A stretch of 64,000 nt of DNA, taken from Acinetobacter sp. TGL-Y2. Lineage in GTDB: Bacteria > Pseudomonadota > Gammaproteobacteria > Pseudomonadales > Moraxellaceae. A model generated the notes under the pieces. The model saw only the letters and a program-made list of their open reading frames with translations. It ran no database searches and was not told where the DNA came from. The translations under genes were made by a program, and so were the position numbers. Location: contig NZ_CP015111.1 of NCBI RefSeq assembly GCF_001612555.1, forward strand, positions 234,878 through 298,877, read 5' to 3'. Positions 24,974 to 33,252 of this stretch are shown in pieces; the stretch's first letter is position 1; each line of letters starts with the position of its first letter.

Positions 24974-26296
24974 TTACAGTTTGTAAGGTCTGCGACTTTT
25001 CATCTTATCTCTGTAATCATCGCTTTCGGCATTTGTTGCTTTATCATCATTATACTTATTTTCAAGTTCACTTAATTGTTTAACAATGCCATCAAATTCA
25101 CTTGAATCTTTTCTATTTTTATTCAACATTTTATAAGAAAAGGGTATTAACGTAATTAATATTGAGCTTAAACATAATGCAAAAGTCAGTGTGCTATTTT
25201 TTAACACTGAAAGATCATTGATAAAGATATCAATTGAGCTAATAACTATCCCAAACAATGCATAACCTAAGATGAATAAACCTATCATAATACTTATATC
25301 ATCACCTTCGTCCATCGCTTTCTGAAGGCTCCCACTTCCTTTGTTAATTGAAATTTTTAATTCATCATACGCAGGGAAGCATACAAATATAGCTATAACA
25401 AGTGCAATTAATGAACTATAAAATAATCCTCCAGCAATAAAAATAATGTCTTTTCCAAAACCAGCCAACCAGTAGATAAATATGTAACCCATACCACCAA
25501 ATAATAGTGATATTAACAGCTTGAGTTTAAACGAGTTCCGTACCTTAATTTTTCCAAAGTCTTCCATTGCGACTTTATATTGTTTAAGAGAATCACTTAA
25601 ATTGGTTTTATATAACTTGCTTTGTAAAGCATAAGTTAAATTAGGTAACGTAAATGACAAAAAGTTTGTGCAATTCACCAATGTAGAAGCACTTGCCTCT
25701 AGATTACTTTCAATCGATTTTATTCGTAGATTTTGAAAAGATTGAAATTGTTCTAAAAGGCCAACTCGCATTTTTATGGCTGGAGATGTGTTACCTGAAT
25801 ATTCATCAATTACAGGCTGTATCTTTACGATCTCTTTTTTTAATAAATCTAATTTAATCGTGATATCGTCTGATAAACCTTTAATTGTATTATATTGTTC
25901 TGACAGGTTATTACTTAATAACATTACCCTTGCCAAGCTATAAGAAGCATTTATTTCTTCAACTAATGTTTTAAGTATTTTTGGATATTTTTTAGAGAAG
26001 TCTAATGTATTGTTTTTATTCAAGTACATCGCTTTTTCTATGCTGTCTGAAATCTCAATTAGCTGCTTACCATAAGAAATCTCATCAATATCAATACTTT
26101 CAACGCTACGAATAACACTGTATCCAATTAGGCTTTCATTGTCGTTTTCAATATGAACAGGCGTAATAGGATTGCTAACTTTATTGCGAAGCTCTGCATT
26201 GAAAAGTTTATTTAATATTTGCTCATCAATTTGATTGTTATTCAATTTAAACCCCATAGCATATTTATTTATTATATTTATAATACCATATACCAC
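24974..26296 (-). CDS. Coiled-coil membrane protein of unknown function
   Basis: The frame has up to 440 residues. The first codon is a GTG without a clear ribosome site, and Met14 (MGFKLNNNQIDEQ) is an equally good start. The N-terminal half is soluble and helical with coiled-coil character (YNTIKGLSDDITIKLDLLKK). The C-terminal half has four hydrophobic segments (about 255-275, 285-305, 335-355 and 365-385), then a short charged tail. It is not preceded by the cassette leader. The family is not recognised. Confidence 0.65.
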   Translation of the reverse strand: MVYGIINIINKYAMGFKLNNNQIDEQILNKLFNAELRNKVSNPITPVHIENDNESLIGYSVIRSVESIDIDEISYGKQLIEISDSIEKAMYLNKNNTLDFSKKYPKILKTLVEEINASYSLARVMLLSNNLSEQYNTIKGLSDDITIKLDLLKKEIVKIQPVIDEYSGNTSPAIKMRVGLLEQFQSFQNLRIKSIESNLEASASTLVNCTNFLSFTLPNLTYALQSKLYKTNLSDSLKQYKVAMEDFGKIKVRNSFKLKLLISLLFGGMGYIFIYWLAGFGKDIIFIAGGLFYSSLIALVIAIFVCFPAYDELKISINKGSGSLQKAMDEGDDISIMIGLFILGYALFGIVISSIDIFINDLSVLKNSTLTFALCLSSILITLIPFSYKMLNKNRKDSSEFDGIVKQLSELENKYNDDKATNAESDDYRDKMKSRRPYKL

Positions 26297-26403
26297 AAAT
26301 CAGGAATACAAATTTTAATAAATATTTATCTAATGTTTATATGTTTTAAAATATTATTCTTAAATTGTTACTTAAAATATGATTGAAAATAGAAGGGGAT
26401 GTC

Positions 26404-26534
26404 TATACGATATAAAGTGAAATTTCGCAATTAATTTTGCTCAACCATTATTCTAAAACATTTTATGTTTGTGATGATGGTTGTTTAGCAAAAGCTAAAT
26501 TTCCGTCATCCGAGCGCAATCGGAGTACACCCTA
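26404..26534 (+). promoter_or_regulatory. Repeated cassette promoter and structured leader, copy 6
   Basis: TATACGATATAA is followed by GAAATTTCGCAATT and the leader. The outer stem is GATGATGG (26473-26480) with CCGTCATC, and the inner hairpin is TTTAGC-AAAA-GCTAAA. The end differs slightly (GGAGTACACCCTA before the ATG at 26535). Confidence 0.78.
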
Positions 26535-27416
26535 ATGAAAAACTTGTCTATTGCAAATGTGACTACACCTAAATGTGCTGTACTTATTCAACGTATCCAG
26601 TATTTTTTGGGGATGGGTTTTCAAGAAGTTCAGCCACTTGCTCATACCACTTCTGGATGTTCATTATCGATTAAAGATACTCTTTTATCATCTAAAATGA
26701 ACTTTCCATTTGGCATGGATATTACTACTGGAAAATATGTAAAAGAAATTAATTGGGATTTTTCTAAAATTGATTTTAATAAACCAGTTTCTAGTATTTC
26801 AATATTCTTAGCTTTTGGTATGTATAGTCATTCTTTGACTTTACTTGAGAATGTTGGTCGTAAAAAAATTAAGGTCGATAATCAATGGTCTTTTAGAAAA
26901 GCTAATGGTATTCCTGTGCTTCATGCAATGAATAAGTTTCAGCCTTTTTCTGATTCTTTAATTGCTATGAGTAATTCAGATGTAGAGAAATCTATTTCTG
27001 ACGCACAAGATATTGTTGATGCTTGTTGTACTGTTGTTCTTGATGATTCTGCACAATTGCATGAAAAACCTAAATCAACTTTTACAATGTATTTAAATAA
27101 TATCACTTTAGCTTGTTTAAATCTTGAAACTAATAGACCTTTGCATGATTGTTCACTTAGTATAAATCAGCGTTTACTTTTCAATAAGATTTGCGATGTA
27201 GTAGGTAAGTTTCCATCTTATGATCAGCTACAAGGTCATCGGATTCTTGCTAAACTTTTGACAGCCAGTAAGTGTTCTACAGCTTTGATTATTTCTATTT
27301 TTGAAGAACTAATTAAAAAATTTGAAACACTTATTTTCTTTTTTGTGGAGTTAGAACTAGAGGTCGATTTTGTAGACATTTTAGATTCCCGTGATAAAGA
27401 AATAGTTGCAGCCTAA
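26535..27416 (+). CDS. Hypothetical protein in leader cassette
   Basis: The 293-residue soluble protein is the largest cassette product besides ArdC. It has no signal peptide. The N-terminal third is mixed (CAVLIQRIQYFLGMGFQEVQ). The C-terminal part is helical and ends with an acidic stretch (FFFVELELEVDFVDILDSRD). No motif is recognised. Its use of the same leader as ardC makes it a candidate early-expressed anti-defence or establishment protein; this is inference from context only. Confidence 0.65.
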   Translation: MKNLSIANVTTPKCAVLIQRIQYFLGMGFQEVQPLAHTTSGCSLSIKDTLLSSKMNFPFGMDITTGKYVKEINWDFSKIDFNKPVSSISIFLAFGMYSHSLTLLENVGRKKIKVDNQWSFRKANGIPVLHAMNKFQPFSDSLIAMSNSDVEKSISDAQDIVDACCTVVLDDSAQLHEKPKSTFTMYLNNITLACLNLETNRPLHDCSLSINQRLLFNKICDVVGKFPSYDQLQGHRILAKLLTASKCSTALIISIFEELIKKFETLIFFFVELELEVDFVDILDSRDKEIVAA

Positions 27417-27440
27417 TCCTCTGCTTCATACACTCAACCT

Positions 27441-27473
27441 AAAAAGCCATTCAATATTTGAATGGCTTTTTTC
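27441..27473 (+). terminator. Cassette terminator
   Basis: The stem AAAAAGCCATTCAA / TTGAATGGCTTTTT lies between the last cassette gene and the convergent parB. Confidence 0.75.
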
Positions 27474-27521
27474 TTGACTGCAAAAATTTGGGGTTAACGT
27501 AGGGGATTAACCCTTTATTTC

Positions 27522-28790
27522 CTACTTCAAACTTTCAAGAATTGTATTCAATGTGACTTCTGCACCAGTCTCAAAATGACGTTGGCCATCTTCTTTTTTT
27601 AGTAAATCAATAACTTCATTAATCCCATAATCGGAAGGCAAAGATAAAACAAAAGCCACACCTCTTAAGAAATCAGTATTCAACTTGTCTATTACAATAC
27701 CAGATTGATTTTCAACTGTTGTAGTAGTTGCACCCAGTACTTGTGGCGCATCATAAGTAGGATTTGCCTTACTAACAGTTCCTTCTGAGAATGCTTTTTC
27801 AGCCGCTAAATTTTGAGTGAAAGCACTTGTGTCGTCATTTGATGGATTTGCCTTGGTAACAGGTTTCTCCTGAGTTCCTTTGTCTTCTTTAGTATCTGTT
27901 TGTGTAGACTCCACTGGCGTTGTTGAGGTAGTCGCAGTCGGTGTTGGATTCTCAACTTGAACAACAGGCTCCACCTTTGGCTTTGGTTTCAAAATTGAAT
28001 CTACAAGCGCGGAAATACTACTTTCAGTCATTTTCTCAGGTAAAAAAGTTTTTTTATCATCAACAAAATGATTCCGGATAATTGATTCCCAGTTTTCCGT
28101 TGCTTCGACTAAAAGCGCAATCTTATAAACACCAATTAAAGAACTAACACCCCATTTTTCAACAATTTGGCGGTTATGGTCTTTACTGTAAAGGTGTTCA
28201 TTAATTTTACTGTAACGTGAAATTTGAGATGAATCGACTCGTAAATCCTTTGCAACTTCAACTTTCGTTAGAGATGGGTCGGACTCGGTGATGAGTTTGT
28301 AAGATTTGGTCCGGTCCCAAAGTGTTATCGATGATCTAACATCATTTTCATGCAACTGAAACTTAACAACATCTCTTAATGTCGGTACTATTTTTTGCGG
28401 AATAAAACGACATGTCATACTTAGATCATCGTTTAATTCTTTAAGAGCGTCATAGCGGTGATGGCCAAGAAGGACCACAAACTCTTGGCCTTCTTTAAGT
28501 AAAGACATATTATCAAAAGCAGGGTCTGGCTTTCTAATAACGATTCCTTGCATCAATCCGATATCTTTAATTGATTCAATAAGATTGGCTAAACCATCAG
28601 CATTCATGTCAGCCCGCATTTGATCAACTTTACCAATCTGACTAAGCTTTACTCGAATTTCACCATCACGCTCCAAATTAGTATGATTTGTTTGCGAGTT
28701 TGTTGTTATGGGTGGATTCACCCCTGCGGCAGCACCTTTATTTAGGAGAGGACGCTTTTTAACTTGCTTTTGTTGCACTTCATCGCTCAT
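27522..28790 (-). CDS. parB: ParB-family partition protein
   Basis: The 422-residue protein has a ParB/Srx-type N-terminal domain (about residues 45-150), with IESIKDIGLMQGIVIRKP and FVVLLGHHRYDALKEL, where GHHRYDA stands for the usual G-E-R-R-x-x-A motif. A helix-turn-helix follows (VEVAKDLRVDSSQISRYSKI, about 185-205). A Thr/Pro-rich linker contains two similar pieces (VTKANPSNDD and VSKANPTYDA), and a small C-terminal domain may dimerise. It starts 33 bases after parA and completes a parAB operon for plasmid segregation. The ribosome site AGGGAT is good. A parS site was not identified. Confidence 0.88.
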   Translation of the reverse strand: MSDEVQQKQVKKRPLLNKGAAAGVNPPITTNSQTNHTNLERDGEIRVKLSQIGKVDQMRADMNADGLANLIESIKDIGLMQGIVIRKPDPAFDNMSLLKEGQEFVVLLGHHRYDALKELNDDLSMTCRFIPQKIVPTLRDVVKFQLHENDVRSSITLWDRTKSYKLITESDPSLTKVEVAKDLRVDSSQISRYSKINEHLYSKDHNRQIVEKWGVSSLIGVYKIALLVEATENWESIIRNHFVDDKKTFLPEKMTESSISALVDSILKPKPKVEPVVQVENPTPTATTSTTPVESTQTDTKEDKGTQEKPVTKANPSNDDTSAFTQNLAAEKAFSEGTVSKANPTYDAPQVLGATTTTVENQSGIVIDKLNTDFLRGVAFVLSLPSDYGINEVIDLLKKEDGQRHFETGAEVTLNTILESLK

Positions 28791-28823
28791 ATCTATTATC
28801 CCTACAATAACAAATGAATTATT

Positions 28824-29675
28824 TTATTCAGATTGATCTTCTTGATCTTCATGCATTTCAATGGTCTCTTGCATTGCTTTTTTACGAACTTTACCCAGAT
28901 TAGCCAAACCTTCAATAATTTCAGCTTCTGATTGGTTTCTGTTTTTGATTCCAAGCAGTGCCATCATTTCTTGATAAGCTCCAATTGAAGCTGTGATGAC
29001 TGATTTAACACGGGTAGGGAAGAATGCAGTACCACCAATATCAACATTACGCACGAACTGAGCAGCAGAAGGGATATAACTTTTAATCATTTTCCACTGT
29101 GCTGAATATTCTTTGAACTGTTCATCCGAACTAAAAAGTTTCAAGAAATAACCGTATCCTTTGTCATTCCCTCGAATATCTGAACCCAAAATACAGCGTG
29201 GAGTATCTGATTTACCATTCACTGAAAGAATGTCTTCAACAAATCGAATGGTATCTACTGTAGAGCAGACATCGCTTCGAGATGCTTTGCACGGAATAAC
29301 AATGAGGTCTGCAAGAGGAATAACTTCTTCAAGAATACGCTTAGCATTTGTTGCATCGTCACCAATATAGCCTGCTGTATCTACCCAAATTTCATTTGAA
29401 TACTCAGCAAGATAATCAATTGTATCTTGGATTGAACCATCATTTGATGGACCCACAACCATAGGGAAGAATGCTTCAATTTTTCGCAATTTATCTGTTC
29501 GGAATGTATCACTCCATTTGAGTGCTGACTTCTGTGTGTCACAGTCAAGGATAGCAATTCCTTTAGTTCCTTCGTAATAAGAAACAGTTGCCAAATTGAC
29601 AATATTGACTGTTTTACCAGCGCCACCTTTTTGTGAAATAAATAAAACAATGCGTGTTTTGTTTTCGTTTGACAT
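28824..29675 (-). CDS. parA: ParA-family partition ATPase
   Basis: The 283-residue protein has the deviant Walker A motif KGGAGKT (residues 16-22), Walker A' LDCDTQKSALKW, and Walker B in EIWVDTAG. There is no N-terminal DNA-binding extension, so it resembles the short (type Ib-like) ParA, or a ParA whose regulation lies elsewhere. It drives plasmid segregation with the ParB encoded directly downstream. The length is usual for the family. Confidence 0.92.
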   Translation of the reverse strand: MSNENKTRIVLFISQKGGAGKTVNIVNLATVSYYEGTKGIAILDCDTQKSALKWSDTFRTDKLRKIEAFFPMVVGPSNDGSIQDTIDYLAEYSNEIWVDTAGYIGDDATNAKRILEEVIPLADLIVIPCKASRSDVCSTVDTIRFVEDILSVNGKSDTPRCILGSDIRGNDKGYGYFLKLFSSDEQFKEYSAQWKMIKSYIPSAAQFVRNVDIGGTAFFPTRVKSVITASIGAYQEMMALLGIKNRNQSEAEIIEGLANLGKVRKKAMQETIEMHEDQEDQSE

Positions 29676-30009
29676 CTTTAGGCTCTTAAAAGTATGTTTT
29701 GTTGATATGAATAATATTGCATAAAATAGGGCGTGTCAAATTTTGAAACACCCAATATAAACTTAAAAAGATTGCTGATTTGCACATAATTTAGCTTGTT
29801 TGCTTCTTTTTAGATACTTTTATCGAATTTAAATGTCCATTTATCTCTATATTCACTTAATGCTTATATATTGATCTGTTTATACAATGATCTATTTCTT
29901 CTTTATCTTGATGTACATCAAGTTTATATTTACTTCTTAAAACAATCCGTACTTGTAGTATTCCTGCTTATGCATCTTGGTTTTTATGCCATGGAATTTT
30001 ATTCAGATA
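29676..30009. promoter_or_regulatory. parAB upstream region
   Basis: There is no gene in this stretch. An imperfect inverted repeat at about 29728-29752 (GGGCGTGTC and GAAACACCC around AAATTTT) lies 50-75 bases before parA and is a candidate operator or centromere-like site. The rest is AT-rich with nothing recognised. Confidence 0.4.
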
Positions 30010-30038
30010 AAAAAAGCACCTTTAAAAGGTGCTTTTTT
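30010..30038. terminator. Bidirectional terminator
   Basis: The stem AAAAAGCACCTTT / AAAGGTGCTTTTT has T-runs on both strands and ends the H-NS-like gene at 30058. Confidence 0.75.
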
Positions 30039-30057
30039 GAATAGACAGTATAGGTCT

Positions 30058-30666
30058 TTAAAAAAACGCTCGATATTGATTCATATCTTTGCCTTGTGCC
30101 TCTAAGTCTTTATACCAACGAGGCTTATTACCGATACCATTCCAACGGCTAGAAGGTCGGTTTGGATTAAAGAACCAAGATGATATATGGTCTTTATCTT
30201 CTGCTGTAGCTACAGCATATTCTTTTTCGATATCTATGCCTTTGTCCAAAGCCTCTGTAATCCAGACAGGAGGACGACCTACACAGTTCCACGGTTTATT
30301 ATGTGGGTTTTTACGGTCAATATATACTTTCTTGCTTCTACCTTTATCTGTGTAGACAGCATCAGAAGTTATAAGTAATTCAGTCAAAGCATCAAATGGA
30401 ATTTTGTGACTGTTAACAAGTCTTAATATTTCAAGTTGTGCATTTTCACGATCTTCATTTTTACGGCCGTCAAGAATATCATTAGCAATAATCATAAGTC
30501 GCTGGATTTGGTCAGCGTCTAAATTAAGCTTTTTAAGATGAGTCGAGCTTGGGCTTTTAGAGGCAAATAATTTATCAATTTGACTCTTGGTTGAACCTTT
30601 GTTTTCAATTTCTACAAGTGCTGGCACATGCTTGCTTTTTGCAGTTGTACTAACTGTGGTTTTCAT
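30058..30666 (-). CDS. H-NS-like protein with two DNA-binding domains
   Basis: The start at ATG 30666 follows GAGG at six bases; an earlier TTG is less likely. In this 202-residue protein the H-NS-type C-terminal motif occurs twice: IDRKNPHNKPWNCVGRPPVW (about residues 110-130) and NPNRPSSRWNGIGNKPRWYK (about 170-190). Each has the N-P, W-x-G/V-x-G and P-x-W positions. The N-terminal part is basic, with a helical region that may oligomerise. A tandem domain is unusual in this family and could raise affinity for AT-rich DNA. It is the second H-NS-like gene in the window. Confidence 0.7.
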   Translation of the reverse strand: MKTTVSTTAKSKHVPALVEIENKGSTKSQIDKLFASKSPSSTHLKKLNLDADQIQRLMIIANDILDGRKNEDRENAQLEILRLVNSHKIPFDALTELLITSDAVYTDKGRSKKVYIDRKNPHNKPWNCVGRPPVWITEALDKGIDIEKEYAVATAEDKDHISSWFFNPNRPSSRWNGIGNKPRWYKDLEAQGKDMNQYRAFF

Positions 30667-31238
30667 ACTGGACCTCAATGTCTATTCGCATTAAATCAAA
30701 CGATTATTAAACACTCAAATAGTTCGAATTACACGAAATGCAATTTGGCGTTTCGATATTTGAGCATTTAAAATAACACACAAATTTCATTGATATGTTT
30801 AATTAAGTAATAATAATCCGATGGGGGATTTCAAATCAATCATTTGTAATGACTTCTTGAATCATTTTATCAATTAAACTAAATTTTTCTTAAACAAAAC
30901 TGAATCGTTGTAATTAAAAATGATACTTTTTCGAGAATTGTTGAGCTATTAGCTCAACAAGTGCATTAAATTTAGTATATATAAAACATGAACTTAATTT
31001 TGAACCACCCCGATAACTGCACACAACTATTATTGTGTGCATCTATTCTTGGCTATTATGTTTTACAAGTATTACCTTATTGTCATATATTAACAATTTG
31101 AGACAGTAAATAAGAAATGTTTGTCAGCACTCATTAAGTTTTATTATTTATCAATCTTTTTTCATATACAGACAGGTTCGTCTAGTTAATATTTTTTTAT
31201 CATTAATTAAAAACAATGTTCTATATGTTTAATTAATG

Positions 31239-31315
31239 TTTATTTGAAATTTAACGAAAAGCGTCACACTTCCACACATTGTTTGTGATGGTGATCTTAA
31301 TAGCTTGCTAAAAAA
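31239..31315 (+). repeat. Truncated copy of the cassette leader
   Basis: GAAATTT at 31239 and TGTTTGTGATGGTG at about 31280-31293 match the left parts of the cassette promoter/leader block. The right arm CCGTCATC, the last hairpin and the GGAG are missing. No gene follows on the plus strand, only the recombinase terminator. Confidence 0.45.
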
Positions 31316-31340
31316 AGCCTGATTTAGTATCAGGCTTTTT
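31311..31340. terminator. Terminator for the recombinase gene
   Basis: The stem AAAAAGCCTGA / TCAGGCTTTTT lies at the 3' end of the minus-strand recombinase. Confidence 0.75.
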
Positions 31341-31341
31341 C

Positions 31342-32508
31342 TTAAAATTTATTGTCAAATTTATTAACTCTATTCCTCAGTATTTCATTAAATTTTTCAT
31401 TTTCTTCAACTTGATGATCTTGTGTGTCCTGTAGATAGATCATCGTTGTATTTATAGACTTATGCCCCAAATGATGCTGTGTTGATGCTAAATCAATACC
31501 GATGTTCAATCTATGAATAGCACTCGTATGCCTAAATGTATGTGGTGTGGTTTTCAGTAACTCTTGTGCAATAAAATAATCTTCACAATCTGCAGCTGCT
31601 AATTTTAAGCTTTCCGTTATTACAAAATTTACACCTCTTAAAGATATACTGTTAGTCATCTTTGATATGCCTGATTTATTTCTATTCAGGGCTGGTATCA
31701 ATGGAATATTTTCTTCATTTCTTGATGGTACTTCCTTTAGCCCAATCGCTTGCCTATAAAACTTCAATTCATTCATCAATTCTTCGCTGGCAATGATTTC
31801 GTGATTCTTATTCCCTTTTGTATGAACATGTATACACCAGACACGATGCTTGCCCTTGTCTGAAACCTTAAATGCGTTCATTGATAAACCAATAACAGAC
31901 GATCTACGGATAGCTGTATGGTATAGAAGATTCATTAACCACCGATCTCGAACAGCCTTACTTCTATTCTCTTGATTGCTTCTAATCGATTCATGTTTAA
32001 GCCAAGCACTTAGATAGTCCCAAGCATCAAAAGAAAGTGACTTCCCTGATATATGATATTGTTCCTCTACTTTAATTTTTATAGATAGATTAACTGGATT
32101 AGACCTGATGACTTCTGAATTTACTAAAAAATTATAGAAGTTCTTAAGGATGCCTTGTGCGTACTCTACAGATTTGGTTGATAATGGCTTTAGTAAAATT
32201 TGTGTTTTAAGCTGCACTCCTGCTTCATCATTTTTCAACCATTCTGCAGGAGGATTTTTCAATATTCCTAGATAGTTGTTTACATCTAAGGCTTTAAGTT
32301 CTGTGTAGTGAATGCCGATAGAGTCGCAATACAAGCAAATTCGTTTTACCTCTTTTAAGTAGTTATAAAAGGTATATTTTGAGTTACTTGCTGCGTGTTG
32401 GAGCCATGCCTTGATGATATCAAGATCATTGTTTGCTCCAAGTGGATTGTCAGATGTGAGGTAACTGTCGAAATTAGCTGAAATCAACTCATTCTTTCTA
32501 ACAGTCAT
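31342..32508 (-). CDS. Tyrosine recombinase (XerC/D-like)
   Basis: The 388-residue protein has a SAM-like core-binding N-terminal domain (about 25-125) and a catalytic domain. Active-site positions are visible: Arg in LLYHTAIRRSS (about residue 200), His-x-x-Arg in HTFRHTSA (about 325), His in HHLGHKSINTT, and the nucleophile Tyr358 in MIYLQD. It may resolve plasmid multimers or move DNA. It stands alone, next to the inverted-repeat region and a truncated cassette leader. It is unlike the P4-type integrase at 7669. Confidence 0.88.
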   Translation of the reverse strand: MTVRKNELISANFDSYLTSDNPLGANNDLDIIKAWLQHAASNSKYTFYNYLKEVKRICLYCDSIGIHYTELKALDVNNYLGILKNPPAEWLKNDEAGVQLKTQILLKPLSTKSVEYAQGILKNFYNFLVNSEVIRSNPVNLSIKIKVEEQYHISGKSLSFDAWDYLSAWLKHESIRSNQENRSKAVRDRWLMNLLYHTAIRRSSVIGLSMNAFKVSDKGKHRVWCIHVHTKGNKNHEIIASEELMNELKFYRQAIGLKEVPSRNEENIPLIPALNRNKSGISKMTNSISLRGVNFVITESLKLAAADCEDYFIAQELLKTTPHTFRHTSAIHRLNIGIDLASTQHHLGHKSINTTMIYLQDTQDHQVEENEKFNEILRNRVNKFDNKF

Positions 32509-32688
32509 ATTATGCGCTCATTAACTAAAAAAATATTTAATTAATATTAGAGCAAAATCAAAGAATATAAAAGTGATAATGTTTGTTAAAAAAACATAAT
32601 AAAATAAAATAAATAAAAACTTATTGAACGACATGTAAACGTTTAAATTGTTTATAATGTATTTAGATAATAAGTTACTGGTTGTTGG

Positions 32689-33216
32689 ATGATCACATAC
32701 CTAATTATATCAATGGTTTCACTGACTTTATTGCTATATATCACGCTATCAAAAAAGTCAAAATCTGAAAAAACAATTGAGCCGATTGATACATCTGATT
32801 TAGATGATTTTGAAGATGAAAGCATTCAAACTACCGATCTTCTTATGAAATATGAGCAAGATTATTATTATCGAATTCAGAATATGTTACCCGACAATGT
32901 ATTAATGCATTGCCAAGTAAGTTTTAGTGCTTTTTTAACGAGTAAAACTGTAAAAATAAGAAATTCTTTCAATCGCGCCCACTGCGATGTGTTGTTAACA
33001 ACGCTTGATTTTAAGGTCTTATTGATCATTGAGATTGATGGAAGTTCTCACCGCAGCCACCGTGTACAGGCTAGAGATAGAAAACGCGACAATATCACCC
33101 AGTCAGCAGGAATCCCAACTATAAGGATTGATGATAGTTTCTCTGACCGCAGCATAAAGCGACTTATTGAAAAAGAGATCAATCAGAAATATAGTGAATT
33201 AAATAAAATAGCTTAA
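32689..33216 (+). CDS. Membrane-anchored DUF2726 protein
   Basis: The 175-residue protein begins with a hydrophobic anchor (MITYLIISMVSLTLLLYITL) followed by an acidic linker. A DUF2726 domain (about residues 65-165) contains FNRAHCDVLLTTLDFKVLLI, IEIDGSSH, RDRKRDN and GIPTIRID. The family belongs to the restriction-endonuclease-like superfamily; the Asp and I-E-I-D residues fit the catalytic layout. A role in DNA processing at the membrane is possible but not shown. It converges on the outer-membrane gene downstream. Confidence 0.75.
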   Translation: MITYLIISMVSLTLLLYITLSKKSKSEKTIEPIDTSDLDDFEDESIQTTDLLMKYEQDYYYRIQNMLPDNVLMHCQVSFSAFLTSKTVKIRNSFNRAHCDVLLTTLDFKVLLIIEIDGSSHRSHRVQARDRKRDNITQSAGIPTIRIDDSFSDRSIKRLIEKEINQKYSELNKIA

Positions 33217-33218
33217 AA

Positions 33219-33245
33219 AAATGGAGCCAATTAAATGCTCCATTT
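33219..33245. terminator. Terminator between convergent genes
   Basis: The stem AAATGGAGC / GCTCCATTT is preceded by A-rich and followed by T-rich sequence. Confidence 0.6.
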
Positions 33246-33252
33246 CGAATTA

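Larger units (their letters stand above)
30667..31341. other. Long non-coding region with strong inverted repeats
   Basis: This 675-base AT-rich region has no supported gene. It contains a perfect 11-base inverted repeat at 30938-30960 (TTGTTGAGCTA, one T, TAGCTCAACAA) and a perfect 9-base one at 31018-31041 (TGCACACAA, CTATTA, TTGTGTGCA). A truncated cassette leader lies at about 31239-31315 and a terminator at 31311-31340. Such repeats are common at transfer origins or other cis-acting sites. No nick-site sequence is recognised, so oriT is only a possibility. Confidence 0.45.
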
